64,000 nucleotides of DNA. Origin: Alistipes onderdonkii (GTDB lineage Bacteria > Bacteroidota > Bacteroidia > Bacteroidales > Rikenellaceae). Made by a program: the position numbers and the translations under genes. This document shows positions 1-7,995 of this stretch, in pieces. Where the stretch lies: contig NZ_CP102251.1 of the NCBI RefSeq assembly GCF_025145285.1, positions 3,472,001-3,536,000 on the forward strand, given 5' to 3'. How positions within the stretch are numbered: the stretch's first letter is position 1; each line of letters starts with the position of its first letter. The notes beneath the pieces were generated by a model that ran no database searches, had not been told where the DNA came from, and saw only the letters and a program-made list of their open reading frames with translations.

Positions 1-15
1 AAACACCCTATCGAG

Positions 16-136
16 CCAAAGGGAAATCCCTTTGGAAACCCTGTGCAAACGAGAGCAGAAGCCAAACTCGTTTGGATTATGCCGAGTGCTGCAATGGTTC
101 ATTTGCATAATAAACCCTGTGAGCCGATGCCACAGG
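16..136. other. Cluster of inverted repeats, possible oriT
   Basis: Just upstream of the relaxase gene lie several perfect inverted repeats: 9-base arms at 16-24 and 27-35, 8-base arms at 47-54 and 67-74 (with a nested CCAAAC/GTTTGG pair at 62-75), and 6-base arms at 116-121 and 131-136. MobV relaxases usually act on a nick site in such repeats just ahead of their own gene, so an origin of transfer is a reasonable inference. No nick site can be named from sequence. I see no convincing gene in bases 1-179. Confidence 0.45.
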
Positions 137-179
137 CAGAGAGAAGAAACATAACGATAACCGCAAAAACAGTAATGAT

Positions 180-1487
180 ATGGGATATTTTTCATTGGAC
201 ATTAAGAAGGCAAAGGGTACATCGGACACCACGCAGTCCGACCATATAGAGAGAAAGATAATACCTAAAAACGCAGACCCGACAAGAACACATCTGAACA
301 GGGTGCTTGTCGAATACCCTGATGGCGTTCACGGCAGGGATGAAGCGATTGCCCACAGGCTGAACACGGCAGGCATCAGACGGAAAATCACGCACGACCA
401 AGTCCGCGTTGTCCGGGTGGTTTTGTCGGGTACGCACGAGGACATGATGAACATACAGGAAAAAGGAAAGCTCGACGAATGGTGCAACGACAGCATCCAA
501 TGGCTGCAAGCCACATTCGGCAAAGACAATGTGGTTGCCGCCCATCTGCACATGGACGAGAAGACTCCGCACATCCACGCAGCCGTTGTTCCTATCGTGA
601 CGGGTGAAAGGCGCAAAGCCAAGAAAGAACAGACGGACGGTAAGCGCAAGTACCGCAAGAAAACAAATTCCGTCCGTTTGTGTGCCGATGACCTGTTCAA
701 CCGCCAGACCCTGATTGCCTACCACGACAATTACGCAAGGGTGATGACGAAATACGGATTGCAACGTGGGGTACGGGGCTCGGAAGCACGGCACACTACC
801 ACCATGCAGTATTATCGGGACTTGAAAAAGAAAAATGAAACCCTTGAAACCGAAACCAGACTGTTACAGGAGAAGAAAGCCGAGGCGCAGGAGGAACTGA
901 AACAGGTAAAAGCGGAAATCCGCACCGACAAGCTCAAAAGCGCAGCCACCGATACGGCAACCGCCCTTGCAAGCAGTGTGGGTTCTCTTTTCGGAAGTGG
1001 AAGAATGAAATCGTTGGAACGCAGGAACGAGGACTTGCAAGACCGCATCCTTGAACTTGAAGACGAAGCCCGACAACGGGAACGGCAACAAGCCGAACAG
1101 ATACAGGAGATAAGAAACGCTTACGAGCAACAGCACCGCAAACTGTCGGAGTTTACGGATTTTGTCAGACGCTATTTCCCGTATGTGGAGAAGCTGATGC
1201 CTGTAATAAACTTCCTGCGTGACCGATTGGGGTTCAATGACGGAATAATCAGAAGACTGTGCGAGTTCAAGGAGGTCGGGATAAAAGGCGAACTCTATTC
1301 TTCCGAATTTAACCGAAGTTTTGATACCCGACACTCCGTCTGTTCCATCAGACAGGACGAAAACGGTAGATTCGATTTCAAGATAGACGGGGTTTCACAC
1401 GTGAACTGGTTCAGAAAGAAAATGAATGAGTTTAGAGAAGCTATCGGAATACCGAAACCAAGACAGAATAGGAGTATGAAACTGTAA
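180..1487 (+). CDS. mob: MobV-family (Mob/Pre) plasmid mobilisation relaxase
   Basis: This 435-residue protein is expected to nick the origin of transfer and stay attached to the cut strand, so that the element can be mobilised by a conjugation machine supplied by another element. The MobV metal-binding and catalytic signature HLHMDEKTPHIH is at residues 122-133. The N-terminal half (about 1-210) is the relaxase fold. Residues about 215-330 are rich in Lys, Glu and Gln and predicted coiled coil, and a basic tail follows. The start at 180 gives the usual MGYFSLDIKKAK beginning. The gene stands alone: inverted repeats lie upstream, and a strong hairpin terminator follows six bases after the stop. 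No mobA/mobC accessory gene is seen nearby. Confidence 0.9.
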   Translation: MGYFSLDIKKAKGTSDTTQSDHIERKIIPKNADPTRTHLNRVLVEYPDGVHGRDEAIAHRLNTAGIRRKITHDQVRVVRVVLSGTHEDMMNIQEKGKLDEWCNDSIQWLQATFGKDNVVAAHLHMDEKTPHIHAAVVPIVTGERRKAKKEQTDGKRKYRKKTNSVRLCADDLFNRQTLIAYHDNYARVMTKYGLQRGVRGSEARHTTTMQYYRDLKKKNETLETETRLLQEKKAEAQEELKQVKAEIRTDKLKSAATDTATALASSVGSLFGSGRMKSLERRNEDLQDRILELEDEARQRERQQAEQIQEIRNAYEQQHRKLSEFTDFVRRYFPYVEKLMPVINFLRDRLGFNDGIIRRLCEFKEVGIKGELYSSEFNRSFDTRHSVCSIRQDENGRFDFKIDGVSHVNWFRKKMNEFREAIGIPKPRQNRSMKL

Positions 1488-1492
1488 ATCAA

Positions 1493-1531
1493 AAAAATCC
1501 GTGATGTTTGAATGGCAGATCACGGATTTTT
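1493..1531 (+). terminator. Rho-independent terminator after mob
   Basis: Perfect 13-base stem (1493-1505 pairs with 1519-1531, core ATCCGTGAT) with a 13-base loop and a T-rich 3' arm. It ends relaxase transcription. The TTTG of the next promoter lies inside its loop. Confidence 0.85.
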
Positions 1532-1541
1532 CTTACCTTTG
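1507..1541 (+). promoter_or_regulatory. Bacteroidetes promoter for the three-gene operon
   Basis: TTTG at 1507-1510 and TACCTTTG (consensus TAnnTTTG) at 1534-1541, separated by 23 bases. It faces the operon at 1772 and implies an untranslated leader of about 220 bases. The spacing is at the long end of the usual range. Confidence 0.6.
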
Positions 1542-1605
1542 TATCGGATTGAGGTAACTCTTTCCAAAACATATTAGATAAGAAAGAAGCGTTATGCGCA
1601 TCAAG

Positions 1606-1723
1606 TATTTGGAAACGTAGGAAATTTTCAAATTGCATACTCAGATGGCATAGTGGTTCTCACGCTATAGCGTGGGCTGCTATTACTACATCTGTATGCA
1701 AGGTTTCCTACGACCTCCAAATA
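1606..1723 (+). ncRNA. Long nested-hairpin leader RNA of unknown family
   Basis: A 118-base segment folds on itself along nearly its whole length. TATTTGGA (1606-1613) pairs with 1716-1723, CGTAGGAAA (1616-1624) with 1704-1712, TTGCATAC (1633-1640) with 1694-1701, AGATG (1643-1647) with 1689-1693, TAGT (1651-1654) with 1685-1688, and a perfect CACGCTATAGCGTG palindrome (1661-1674) forms the tip. It sits between the promoter at 1507-1541 and the first operon gene at 1772. It may be a cis-regulatory leader or a processed RNA component of the system. I do not recognise the family, and no reverse transcriptase is encoded nearby that would make it a retron. Confidence 0.6.
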
Positions 1724-1771
1724 AAGACGTGGCTGTGCAGTTCACGCTTTATATATTTATAAGTAAGAATT

Positions 1772-4657
1772 ATGGATTCAGAAAAAAAATGGGGTTGTAT
1801 TGGATATGCCCTACTAGCACTTATAACTTGGGGACTTACTCAAGGTTTTAAAGTCGTATGCATAATTATAGGAATTTTAATAGCCATTCTTATAGCTTTT
1901 ATATTTATATCAAATTTATCAACCAAGCGTTTAATAAAGAAATTTAAGCATCAAAAAGATATATATCCTAATGCATACTCTTTCTTTCGAAAAGAATTAC
2001 GAATATTCCAGTCTGAAAACAATCTTACAAAACAAGATATAAATAAATTCCTCTCATTTCCTAAAGTTGAATGGGAAAAGAGAGAAAAGCTCGAATTGGA
2101 AAGAATACAACGAGAAAAGCAGGTATCAACTGAATATAATATGATTAAAGCCAACTATTCAGATGGACTTACTTGTTGGCAAAAAGAACATCCTTCTGCA
2201 AACAAATCAATAATAATAAGTAATATTACGGAAATAATAGATTTCGATAGGCGGCAAAAAGAGTTTTTAAGTACCGAAGAATGGGAAAAGGCACAAATAG
2301 CTTTTAGTAAGTTATGTCGTAGCAAAAAATCTACAACGCCACATTCTGGTTGCTATTTTTATAACATGAATTTTCAAAAAACCGACTATAAAGGAAATAT
2401 CATACAAGGAGAATATCGCATATGGCAATTCTTTTTTTCAAGTTTTTGCACTGCAACCGATTTAGATTACACTCATTTTAAACAGACGCAAGAGAATAAC
2501 ATTAATATAGATAAATATAAGGAGGGAAAAATAAATACCCCTTCTTATATCAACATAGAGATTAGTAACTTTATAAAATCATTGGGTGTCCCTGTGCAAG
2601 TAATCGCATATGGGGCTGAATTCGATGAAAATCTTCAAGTTCAGTTTTTAACTCTTGATTTGGCTGTACTTGGATTTCAATCATGTGCTCTCCATCATAT
2701 AGATGAATTATCTTCAAACTATGTTGTTATTATTGATGGAGTAACAACACAAGACTTGTTTGTAAAAAGATGCGAATCTGTAATACAGAAATTTAAGCAT
2801 CAAAAGCCCTGTATTGTTTATATTTCTTTAATGAAAGAGTTTTCTCGGGAAGAGATGCAAAAACTCATTGATAAAAAGAACATAGAAGTGCAGCAACAAA
2901 AACAAATAAAAGATGAAATCAATTCTATTTCTAATGCATTAAAGTCTGCTGATATTGAGACGGCAAAAGAAAAAGTCAAGAAGGTTAAAGATTTTGCTTT
3001 GTCTAAAAGCGTAGATAAAGAATTGATAGATGTCATTTGCAAAACAGAGAAAAAAATAGAAAGTGATTATGCTGTTGGAGTGGTTGATGATTTTGATGTT
3101 CAATATGTTGATTATTTGATGCCATCAGTTGTCCAAGATAAGAGTAACTGGAAATATCCAGTAACTAAATATCCTGAAGATGGCTGTATTGTTTTTCCAT
3201 ACAGAAGAAAAGCTATAGCAAGAAGAGGGTTCAGTGAAGCTAAATTCCAAAATTATCTACAAGATACTTTCAGGGGATGTGATTTACTTATACTCGGTGA
3301 TTGCAATATACTTCCTGTAGAAGATAACAGGCCTTTTGAACCAGATATAGCGATTATATGCAAAAAGCACCCATCTATAAGAATAGACATTGAAATAGAC
3401 GAACCATATGCTGCATTTACACGAAAACCTATACATTATATAGGATGTGGAGATGATTTTCGTGATGCACTTCTGAATAATATCGGATGGATTGTTATTC
3501 GTTTTACTGAATATCAAGTTTTTTCCAATCCTAAGGGATGTGCGGCTTTTATAGCACAAGTTCTTCATTATATACAACCCTCTATGGTTTTACCAATCGA
3601 TTTTCTCTCATGTTCTACTCCAAAGGAAATTGAACGATGGACAGAAATCGAAGCCAAAGTTATGGCAAGTGAAAATACTCGCGAGAAATACTTGAACCAT
3701 GAATTTGGTATTGTTGACAATGAGAAACTTGAAATTGCAGACATAACACAAACGGAAAAAGAAAGGGTTTGTGCCAAGAGAATGAAACCATTGGTGTTTT
3801 CTTCAAATAGAAAAGTAAACTATAAAATAGGAGAACCTGTTTTTTGCGAAAAAGACGTTCATATTCAATTCTATCCACAAGAACATATTTATCTATATGA
3901 TGGACAGGAACAATTTATTCCTGTCAGCAGTGTGATATCTTGTTTCTTTAAGCCATTTGATTCATACTATTGGTCAGAATATAAAGCTAATCAACGAAAT
4001 ATATCACAAGGACAGATTCTTGAAGAATGGGATTCAAAAGGTGCGTGTTCACGTGATGTCGGAACTTTTATGCACCAACAAATAGAAAACTATTATAAGG
4101 GACTTCCATATCAACAAGAATTCTCTTTCAAATATGACGGAAAATATGTTCACATAGAAGAACAAATTTCTCTTGAACTTGAATATATGCAATTCATAGA
4201 GTTTCTCGAAAACCACAAATTTAAACCGTTTAGAACAGAATGGGCTATATATGATGACGAACTAAAAATTGCTGGTACAATAGATATGATACATAAACGT
4301 GGAGATGTTTTTGACATATATGATTGGAAACGTAGTCATCGCATTGTCGATTTTTGGGGTAAACCGATTGCGGTAAACAACTATGGCGAGAAAGGGTTAG
4401 GTGAACTCAATCAAATTGAGGATACGCCATATTGGCATTATTGTATTCAACAGAACCTATATCGCTATATTCTCGAAAGAAATTATGACATAATTATCGA
4501 AAAGATGTATCTTGTGGTTTTCTGTGATGATACAAATGAATACAGAAAATTGGAAGTGCCACGTATGGATGAAGTCATAATTTCTATAGTAAAATCCTGT
4601 AAGAACGGGACTGTTAAGAAGCGGTTGATAACATTACAGGGAGAAAATCTATCATAA
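1772..4657 (+). CDS. Membrane-anchored protein with two PD-(D/E)XK-like nuclease domains
   Basis: A 961-residue protein of no family I can name. Two hydrophobic segments lie at residues about 9-25 and 27-47, followed by a long cytoplasmic part. Residues about 313-327 (NYVVIIDGVTTQ) resemble a phosphoribosyltransferase-type PRPP loop, though weakly. A Lys/Glu-rich helical linker covers about 350-430. A DUF559-like nuclease core follows: EPDIAII near 523, IDIEIDEPY near 537-546 and GWIVIRF near 572. The C-terminus holds a RecB/Cas4-like nuclease: GTFMHQQIE near 763, then AGTIDMI, DIYDWKRS near 847-855 and QQNLYRY near 892. The gene heads a three-gene operon, with the next start 22 bases after its stop. 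The nuclease assignments rest on motif spacing; the biological role (defence) is inference. Confidence 0.65.
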   Translation: MDSEKKWGCIGYALLALITWGLTQGFKVVCIIIGILIAILIAFIFISNLSTKRLIKKFKHQKDIYPNAYSFFRKELRIFQSENNLTKQDINKFLSFPKVEWEKREKLELERIQREKQVSTEYNMIKANYSDGLTCWQKEHPSANKSIIISNITEIIDFDRRQKEFLSTEEWEKAQIAFSKLCRSKKSTTPHSGCYFYNMNFQKTDYKGNIIQGEYRIWQFFFSSFCTATDLDYTHFKQTQENNINIDKYKEGKINTPSYINIEISNFIKSLGVPVQVIAYGAEFDENLQVQFLTLDLAVLGFQSCALHHIDELSSNYVVIIDGVTTQDLFVKRCESVIQKFKHQKPCIVYISLMKEFSREEMQKLIDKKNIEVQQQKQIKDEINSISNALKSADIETAKEKVKKVKDFALSKSVDKELIDVICKTEKKIESDYAVGVVDDFDVQYVDYLMPSVVQDKSNWKYPVTKYPEDGCIVFPYRRKAIARRGFSEAKFQNYLQDTFRGCDLLILGDCNILPVEDNRPFEPDIAIICKKHPSIRIDIEIDEPYAAFTRKPIHYIGCGDDFRDALLNNIGWIVIRFTEYQVFSNPKGCAAFIAQVLHYIQPSMVLPIDFLSCSTPKEIERWTEIEAKVMASENTREKYLNHEFGIVDNEKLEIADITQTEKERVCAKRMKPLVFSSNRKVNYKIGEPVFCEKDVHIQFYPQEHIYLYDGQEQFIPVSSVISCFFKPFDSYYWSEYKANQRNISQGQILEEWDSKGACSRDVGTFMHQQIENYYKGLPYQQEFSFKYDGKYVHIEEQISLELEYMQFIEFLENHKFKPFRTEWAIYDDELKIAGTIDMIHKRGDVFDIYDWKRSHRIVDFWGKPIAVNNYGEKGLGELNQIEDTPYWHYCIQQNLYRYILERNYDIIIEKMYLVVFCDDTNEYRKLEVPRMDEVIISIVKSCKNGTVKKRLITLQGENLS

Positions 4658-4679
4658 CATTGATAATTAAGTTTTTTGT

Positions 4680-5840
4680 ATGGAAGATAATTATTACATC
4701 AAAACTCTCCTTGAGAAAATTGAGTCTGCTGACCCAAAATCGTTCAGTCAATTTGCACATGAACATCCCATTTGTTTTCAAGAGAAAAAGGGCAATTGGC
4801 TCTTTCCTATGATGTTTGATTTTTATGTGAATAAAATACACAATGAGTATATCATATCTTTACTTAAAGAGTTGGGACTGTATCTACACAATAAATGTAA
4901 GAATTATGAAATGTCTGAAATTACTATGATTGATAGAAGTTTGTGCATAGATGATTCGTTTGTGGATAATTATGTCCTCAAAGTTCAAAATGCACAAAAT
5001 GACAAGCCTAAATTCAAAGATTTAAATTCTCCTTGGCGTACAAGGGGAATTTCATTAGCATTATATGAAATTCCTACTTTTGTATTAAATTCTATCATAT
5101 TTGAATTTAAAGATACAGAGCATCCATATATACTTGCTGATATAGCAGGTATGTATATGTATGGGCAAAAGTTCGAAGAAGGGCTAAATTATCTTTATCG
5201 AAGTATAAATCAACTTGCAATGTTCCCGAATCGATATTGGAATAGTGATTATGGATTAGCTGGGGCAGCAAATACTTTTAGATTATTACTATTGATGTGC
5301 CCTAAAAACCATATGGAACTATATAGAAAGATTTATTCATATGATTATCTATATTTGACAAAATTAGCCTGTACAACAAATGATGAAATCTTTCAACAGG
5401 AAGCTTATGTAAATAGGGCATCTATTGCTATGGATTCTATGGCAAGGTATATAATTCCAATAAATATCAATCCTGACTTGTTGTACATTTCTGATATGTA
5501 CTATGCGCATTATTGTAATGAATTAGCAACCCAAATATCAATATCTTCGGGATGGAAGTATAATATGAAATCACTTACCTATTATCAACACGCATCTATT
5601 AAACCTAATGATACGGGAGGATATGTTGATATTGAAGAAAAAACATATAATGAAATTGTATCAGCAAAACACGAGCAGGCAAAATCAATAGCTTTGTTGT
5701 TTTATACAGGAATCTGTGCGGAGGATGGCAAATTAACAAGTCGTAATATTGAATCTTTATTTAAGATATTACAATATGAATGTAGGTACAATTACAAAGA
5801 AACAAGAAAAAGAGTGTTAAACTTTAAATCATACAAATAA
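4680..5840 (+). CDS. Uncharacterised helical protein, second gene of candidate system
   Basis: A 386-residue protein that I do not recognise. It has no signal peptide or membrane segment. The sequence is mostly helical, and paired helices around residues 150-215 (for example AGMYMYGQKFEEGLNYLYRS) resemble a TPR-like or other repeat scaffold. It is rich in Tyr, Asn and Ile, matching the AT-rich island. It starts 22 bases after the dual-nuclease gene and its stop is separated from the next start by a single base, so all three are almost certainly co-transcribed and translationally linked. A scaffold or regulatory partner of the nuclease is a guess from context only. Confidence 0.6.
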   Translation: MEDNYYIKTLLEKIESADPKSFSQFAHEHPICFQEKKGNWLFPMMFDFYVNKIHNEYIISLLKELGLYLHNKCKNYEMSEITMIDRSLCIDDSFVDNYVLKVQNAQNDKPKFKDLNSPWRTRGISLALYEIPTFVLNSIIFEFKDTEHPYILADIAGMYMYGQKFEEGLNYLYRSINQLAMFPNRYWNSDYGLAGAANTFRLLLLMCPKNHMELYRKIYSYDYLYLTKLACTTNDEIFQQEAYVNRASIAMDSMARYIIPININPDLLYISDMYYAHYCNELATQISISSGWKYNMKSLTYYQHASIKPNDTGGYVDIEEKTYNEIVSAKHEQAKSIALLFYTGICAEDGKLTSRNIESLFKILQYECRYNYKETRKRVLNFKSYK

Positions 5841-5841
5841 C

Positions 5842-6651
5842 ATGGATTTTTTTGAATTTTTATTCGGTAAAAAGGAAGATAAAAATGTGAGTTCACAATC
5901 ATCTTCAAGTGTAAACAATTGTAAGTCTGAATCTACGATAAAGTCAGTTCTGCAATCAGAAGCTCCATCTATGGACCCTATAGAACAATATGTAAAGGAA
6001 AGTGTAACAGACCTGAAAAAACACATGCCTCTTAATACAAAAGACCTTGAAGCAGAAGCTATTTATCTTGCAGCATATCTTTATCTGAAAGGTTCTTATC
6101 AGATTGACTTTGAATTAGATTACTTCTCGGAAGGTCTTATTGATAAGATCCCATCAAGAAACTTCAATGTTGCTGATAAGGTGTTTTCATACATGGTAAA
6201 ATATGGAGAAGGACACTATGGAGTAGAAGAACGGGATTATGGTATTAATGGTTATAAAATGAATATTCAAATGTGTTCTGATTATGGTAGTTATGTGAAG
6301 AGCTATTTTATAAGAGCACATAAAATCGGTTCAGGGCAAGATTATAATCACTTTAGTTCACCAAGAAACTGTTTATGGAGAAATGGAGAAAAAACTATAG
6401 ATAGTCCAACCCAACGAGACATCTACTACAAATTTAGCAAGGGCACGTTTGAATTTATGATACCACCATACAATCCTCTTGTTGTAGGACGTGTAACAAA
6501 ACAAGATGAATCAACTCTACGTTGTGAATCAAATGATGGAAGAAGAACATTTGTTTTCCACTTTAATGGCGCATTAAAGCCAAGTTGTTTGGATTATATA
6601 GAGATGTATCGAAATGATAAGGGAGATATGGTTTCTTATCACAAAGAATAG
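5842..6651 (+). CDS. Uncharacterised protein, third gene of candidate system
   Basis: A 269-residue soluble protein with no recognised domain. The N-terminus (MDFFEFLFGKKEDK) is followed by a Ser/Asn-rich linker to about residue 35. A helical region (about 45-120) comes next, and then a probably beta-rich C-terminal part with many aromatic and Gly residues (about 125-269). It begins one base after the preceding stop, the tightest coupling in the operon. A clear hairpin terminator lies about 50 bases beyond its stop, which fixes the operon at three genes. The function is unknown; it may be a sensor or target-recognition subunit, but nothing in the sequence proves this. Confidence 0.6.
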   Translation: MDFFEFLFGKKEDKNVSSQSSSSVNNCKSESTIKSVLQSEAPSMDPIEQYVKESVTDLKKHMPLNTKDLEAEAIYLAAYLYLKGSYQIDFELDYFSEGLIDKIPSRNFNVADKVFSYMVKYGEGHYGVEERDYGINGYKMNIQMCSDYGSYVKSYFIRAHKIGSGQDYNHFSSPRNCLWRNGEKTIDSPTQRDIYYKFSKGTFEFMIPPYNPLVVGRVTKQDESTLRCESNDGRRTFVFHFNGALKPSCLDYIEMYRNDKGDMVSYHKE

Positions 6652-6698
6652 CCTTTAAAACATTTTTTCTATATCAAAAGAAATTAGACAAATATTCA

Positions 6699-6744
6699 AG
6701 TGCTGTACTATCTAAGGGACATAATAAATAGTACAGTGCTTTTT
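6699..6744 (+). terminator. Terminator of the three-gene operon
   Basis: Stem 6699-6711 with 6728-6740 (CTGTACTAT/ATAGTACAG core extended by A-U, G-C and two G-U pairs), followed by a T run at 6740-6744. Confidence 0.8.
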
Positions 6745-6762
6745 ATATATAAGTAAAATTCG

Positions 6763-6891
6763 TATCTTTGCAACAAAATAAGAGTTCCTTGTAAGCAATT
6801 CAAGGTAGAACGCAGCAGATTGCACAGTTGCCAAGTCATTACCTCAAAAATGGGTAATTCTCCCAAAGTCCTTTGTATAAGGCACTAACGA
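6763..6891 (+). promoter_or_regulatory. Promoter element and structured leader feeding the truncated ATPase gene
   Basis: TATCTTTG at 6763-6770 is a good -7 element; no clear TTTG lies at the right distance upstream. The following leader has small hairpins (CCTTG 6787-6791 with CAAGG 6801-6805; ATTACC 6838-6843 with GGTAAT 6853-6858). There is no start codon in the frame of the downstream gene before the stop at 6889-6891, so the leader runs straight into the middle of a coding sequence. Confidence 0.5.
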
Positions 6892-7956
6892 AAGTTTTCC
6901 AGAATTACGGAAAAAATCAATCAAGTAGTTCCAGAGAATGAACAGGTTGAAGCTCAAGTGGATTTTGATTGGTCGAAATTAATATCTACATCATTCCGCT
7001 GTAAAAAAGATGGGGCCAATATTCCCTTAACATCCAGAGGGGATGGTTTTAGACGGATTACAATGATGTCTTATTTTGAGATGTTAGCCGAAGAAAAACA
7101 CTCTGAGCGGGATATGATATTTGGGTTTGAAGAACCTGAAACTTTTTTACATCCCGAAACACAGCACCAACTATATTTCAAATTGATTGGGATGAAAGAT
7201 AACGGCTACCAAATATTGGTAACGACACATTCCCCTAATATTGTAGCTGAAAGTAATATTGAGGAAATTATTTTCATTCAGCGAGTAGAAGATAATTATG
7301 TTGTTAGACAAATTCCTCATATAGACATTGCCCAAATCATAAATGAGTTAGGCATTAAACACAATAGTGCTCTTTTAAAAGTATTTGAAGGAGCCAAAGG
7401 GCTATTTCTACTTGAAGGTATAGATGATGTTATCGCATTCAATACCATTGCTCGTGAATATAAGGCTCATAACGCGATTAATTCAACGTTTGAGGAATTA
7501 GGGGTTCTTTTGATACCTATTGGAGGTTGTGGGGCTATTAAGCATTGGGCTGATTTGCAGATTATCCGAAAACTTAATAAACCATATTATATTTTGTTGG
7601 ATTCTGATAAAGAAAGTGCAGAAATGGATTCGCCCAATTTAAGGAAATTGAGAGAATTGGGATATGATGAGAGTAATAGTGGGGTAACAGCAAGACGTGA
7701 AATAGAGTGTTACATACATCCTGACTATTTTAGGAGACTAACTACACCAATAGAAATAGAATTCGGAGAATGGGATGATGTGAAAAATATTTGTAAAAAC
7801 CATAGGTTTCATATTCCTTTAGGAGGACTAAAGGTCTGTGCAAAACATTTTCGCAACTTAACATATGAAGATTTAAGAAAAACATTTTGTCCGGATGGAG
7901 AGCATGATGAATTCCTTGAAATATACCAGAAAATCTGTGATATGTGCAATAGTTAA
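6892..7956 (+). pseudogene. 5'-truncated OLD-family ATPase/TOPRIM nuclease
   Basis: The reading frame opens after a stop at 6889-6891 with RITEKINQVV and has no ATG until residue MMSYFEML (about 7063); a GTG at 6958 is the only nearby candidate start. The preserved part holds the ABC-type signature region, Walker B (FGFEEPETFLHP), the switch region TTHSP and a C-terminal TOPRIM domain (LLEGIDDV and LLDSDKES). The N-terminal half, including the Walker A loop, is missing, so ATP binding should be lost. OLD-family proteins are ATP-driven nucleases used in phage defence. The promoter and leader upstream are kept, so an internal deletion removing the gene's 5' part is the simplest explanation. It is followed 39 bases later by another damaged gene. 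Confidence 0.75.
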
Positions 7957-7995
7957 ATTATTTTTCTGTGTGTTATATCTTAAAAAGCATAGCTT

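Noticed and set aside
43..249. Short open frame before the relaxase
   Set aside because: It overlaps the inverted repeats and the relaxase start, and has no recognisable protein features.
1606..1723. Retron msr-msd RNA
   Set aside because: The nested fold is retron-like in general shape, but there is no reverse transcriptase in the island.
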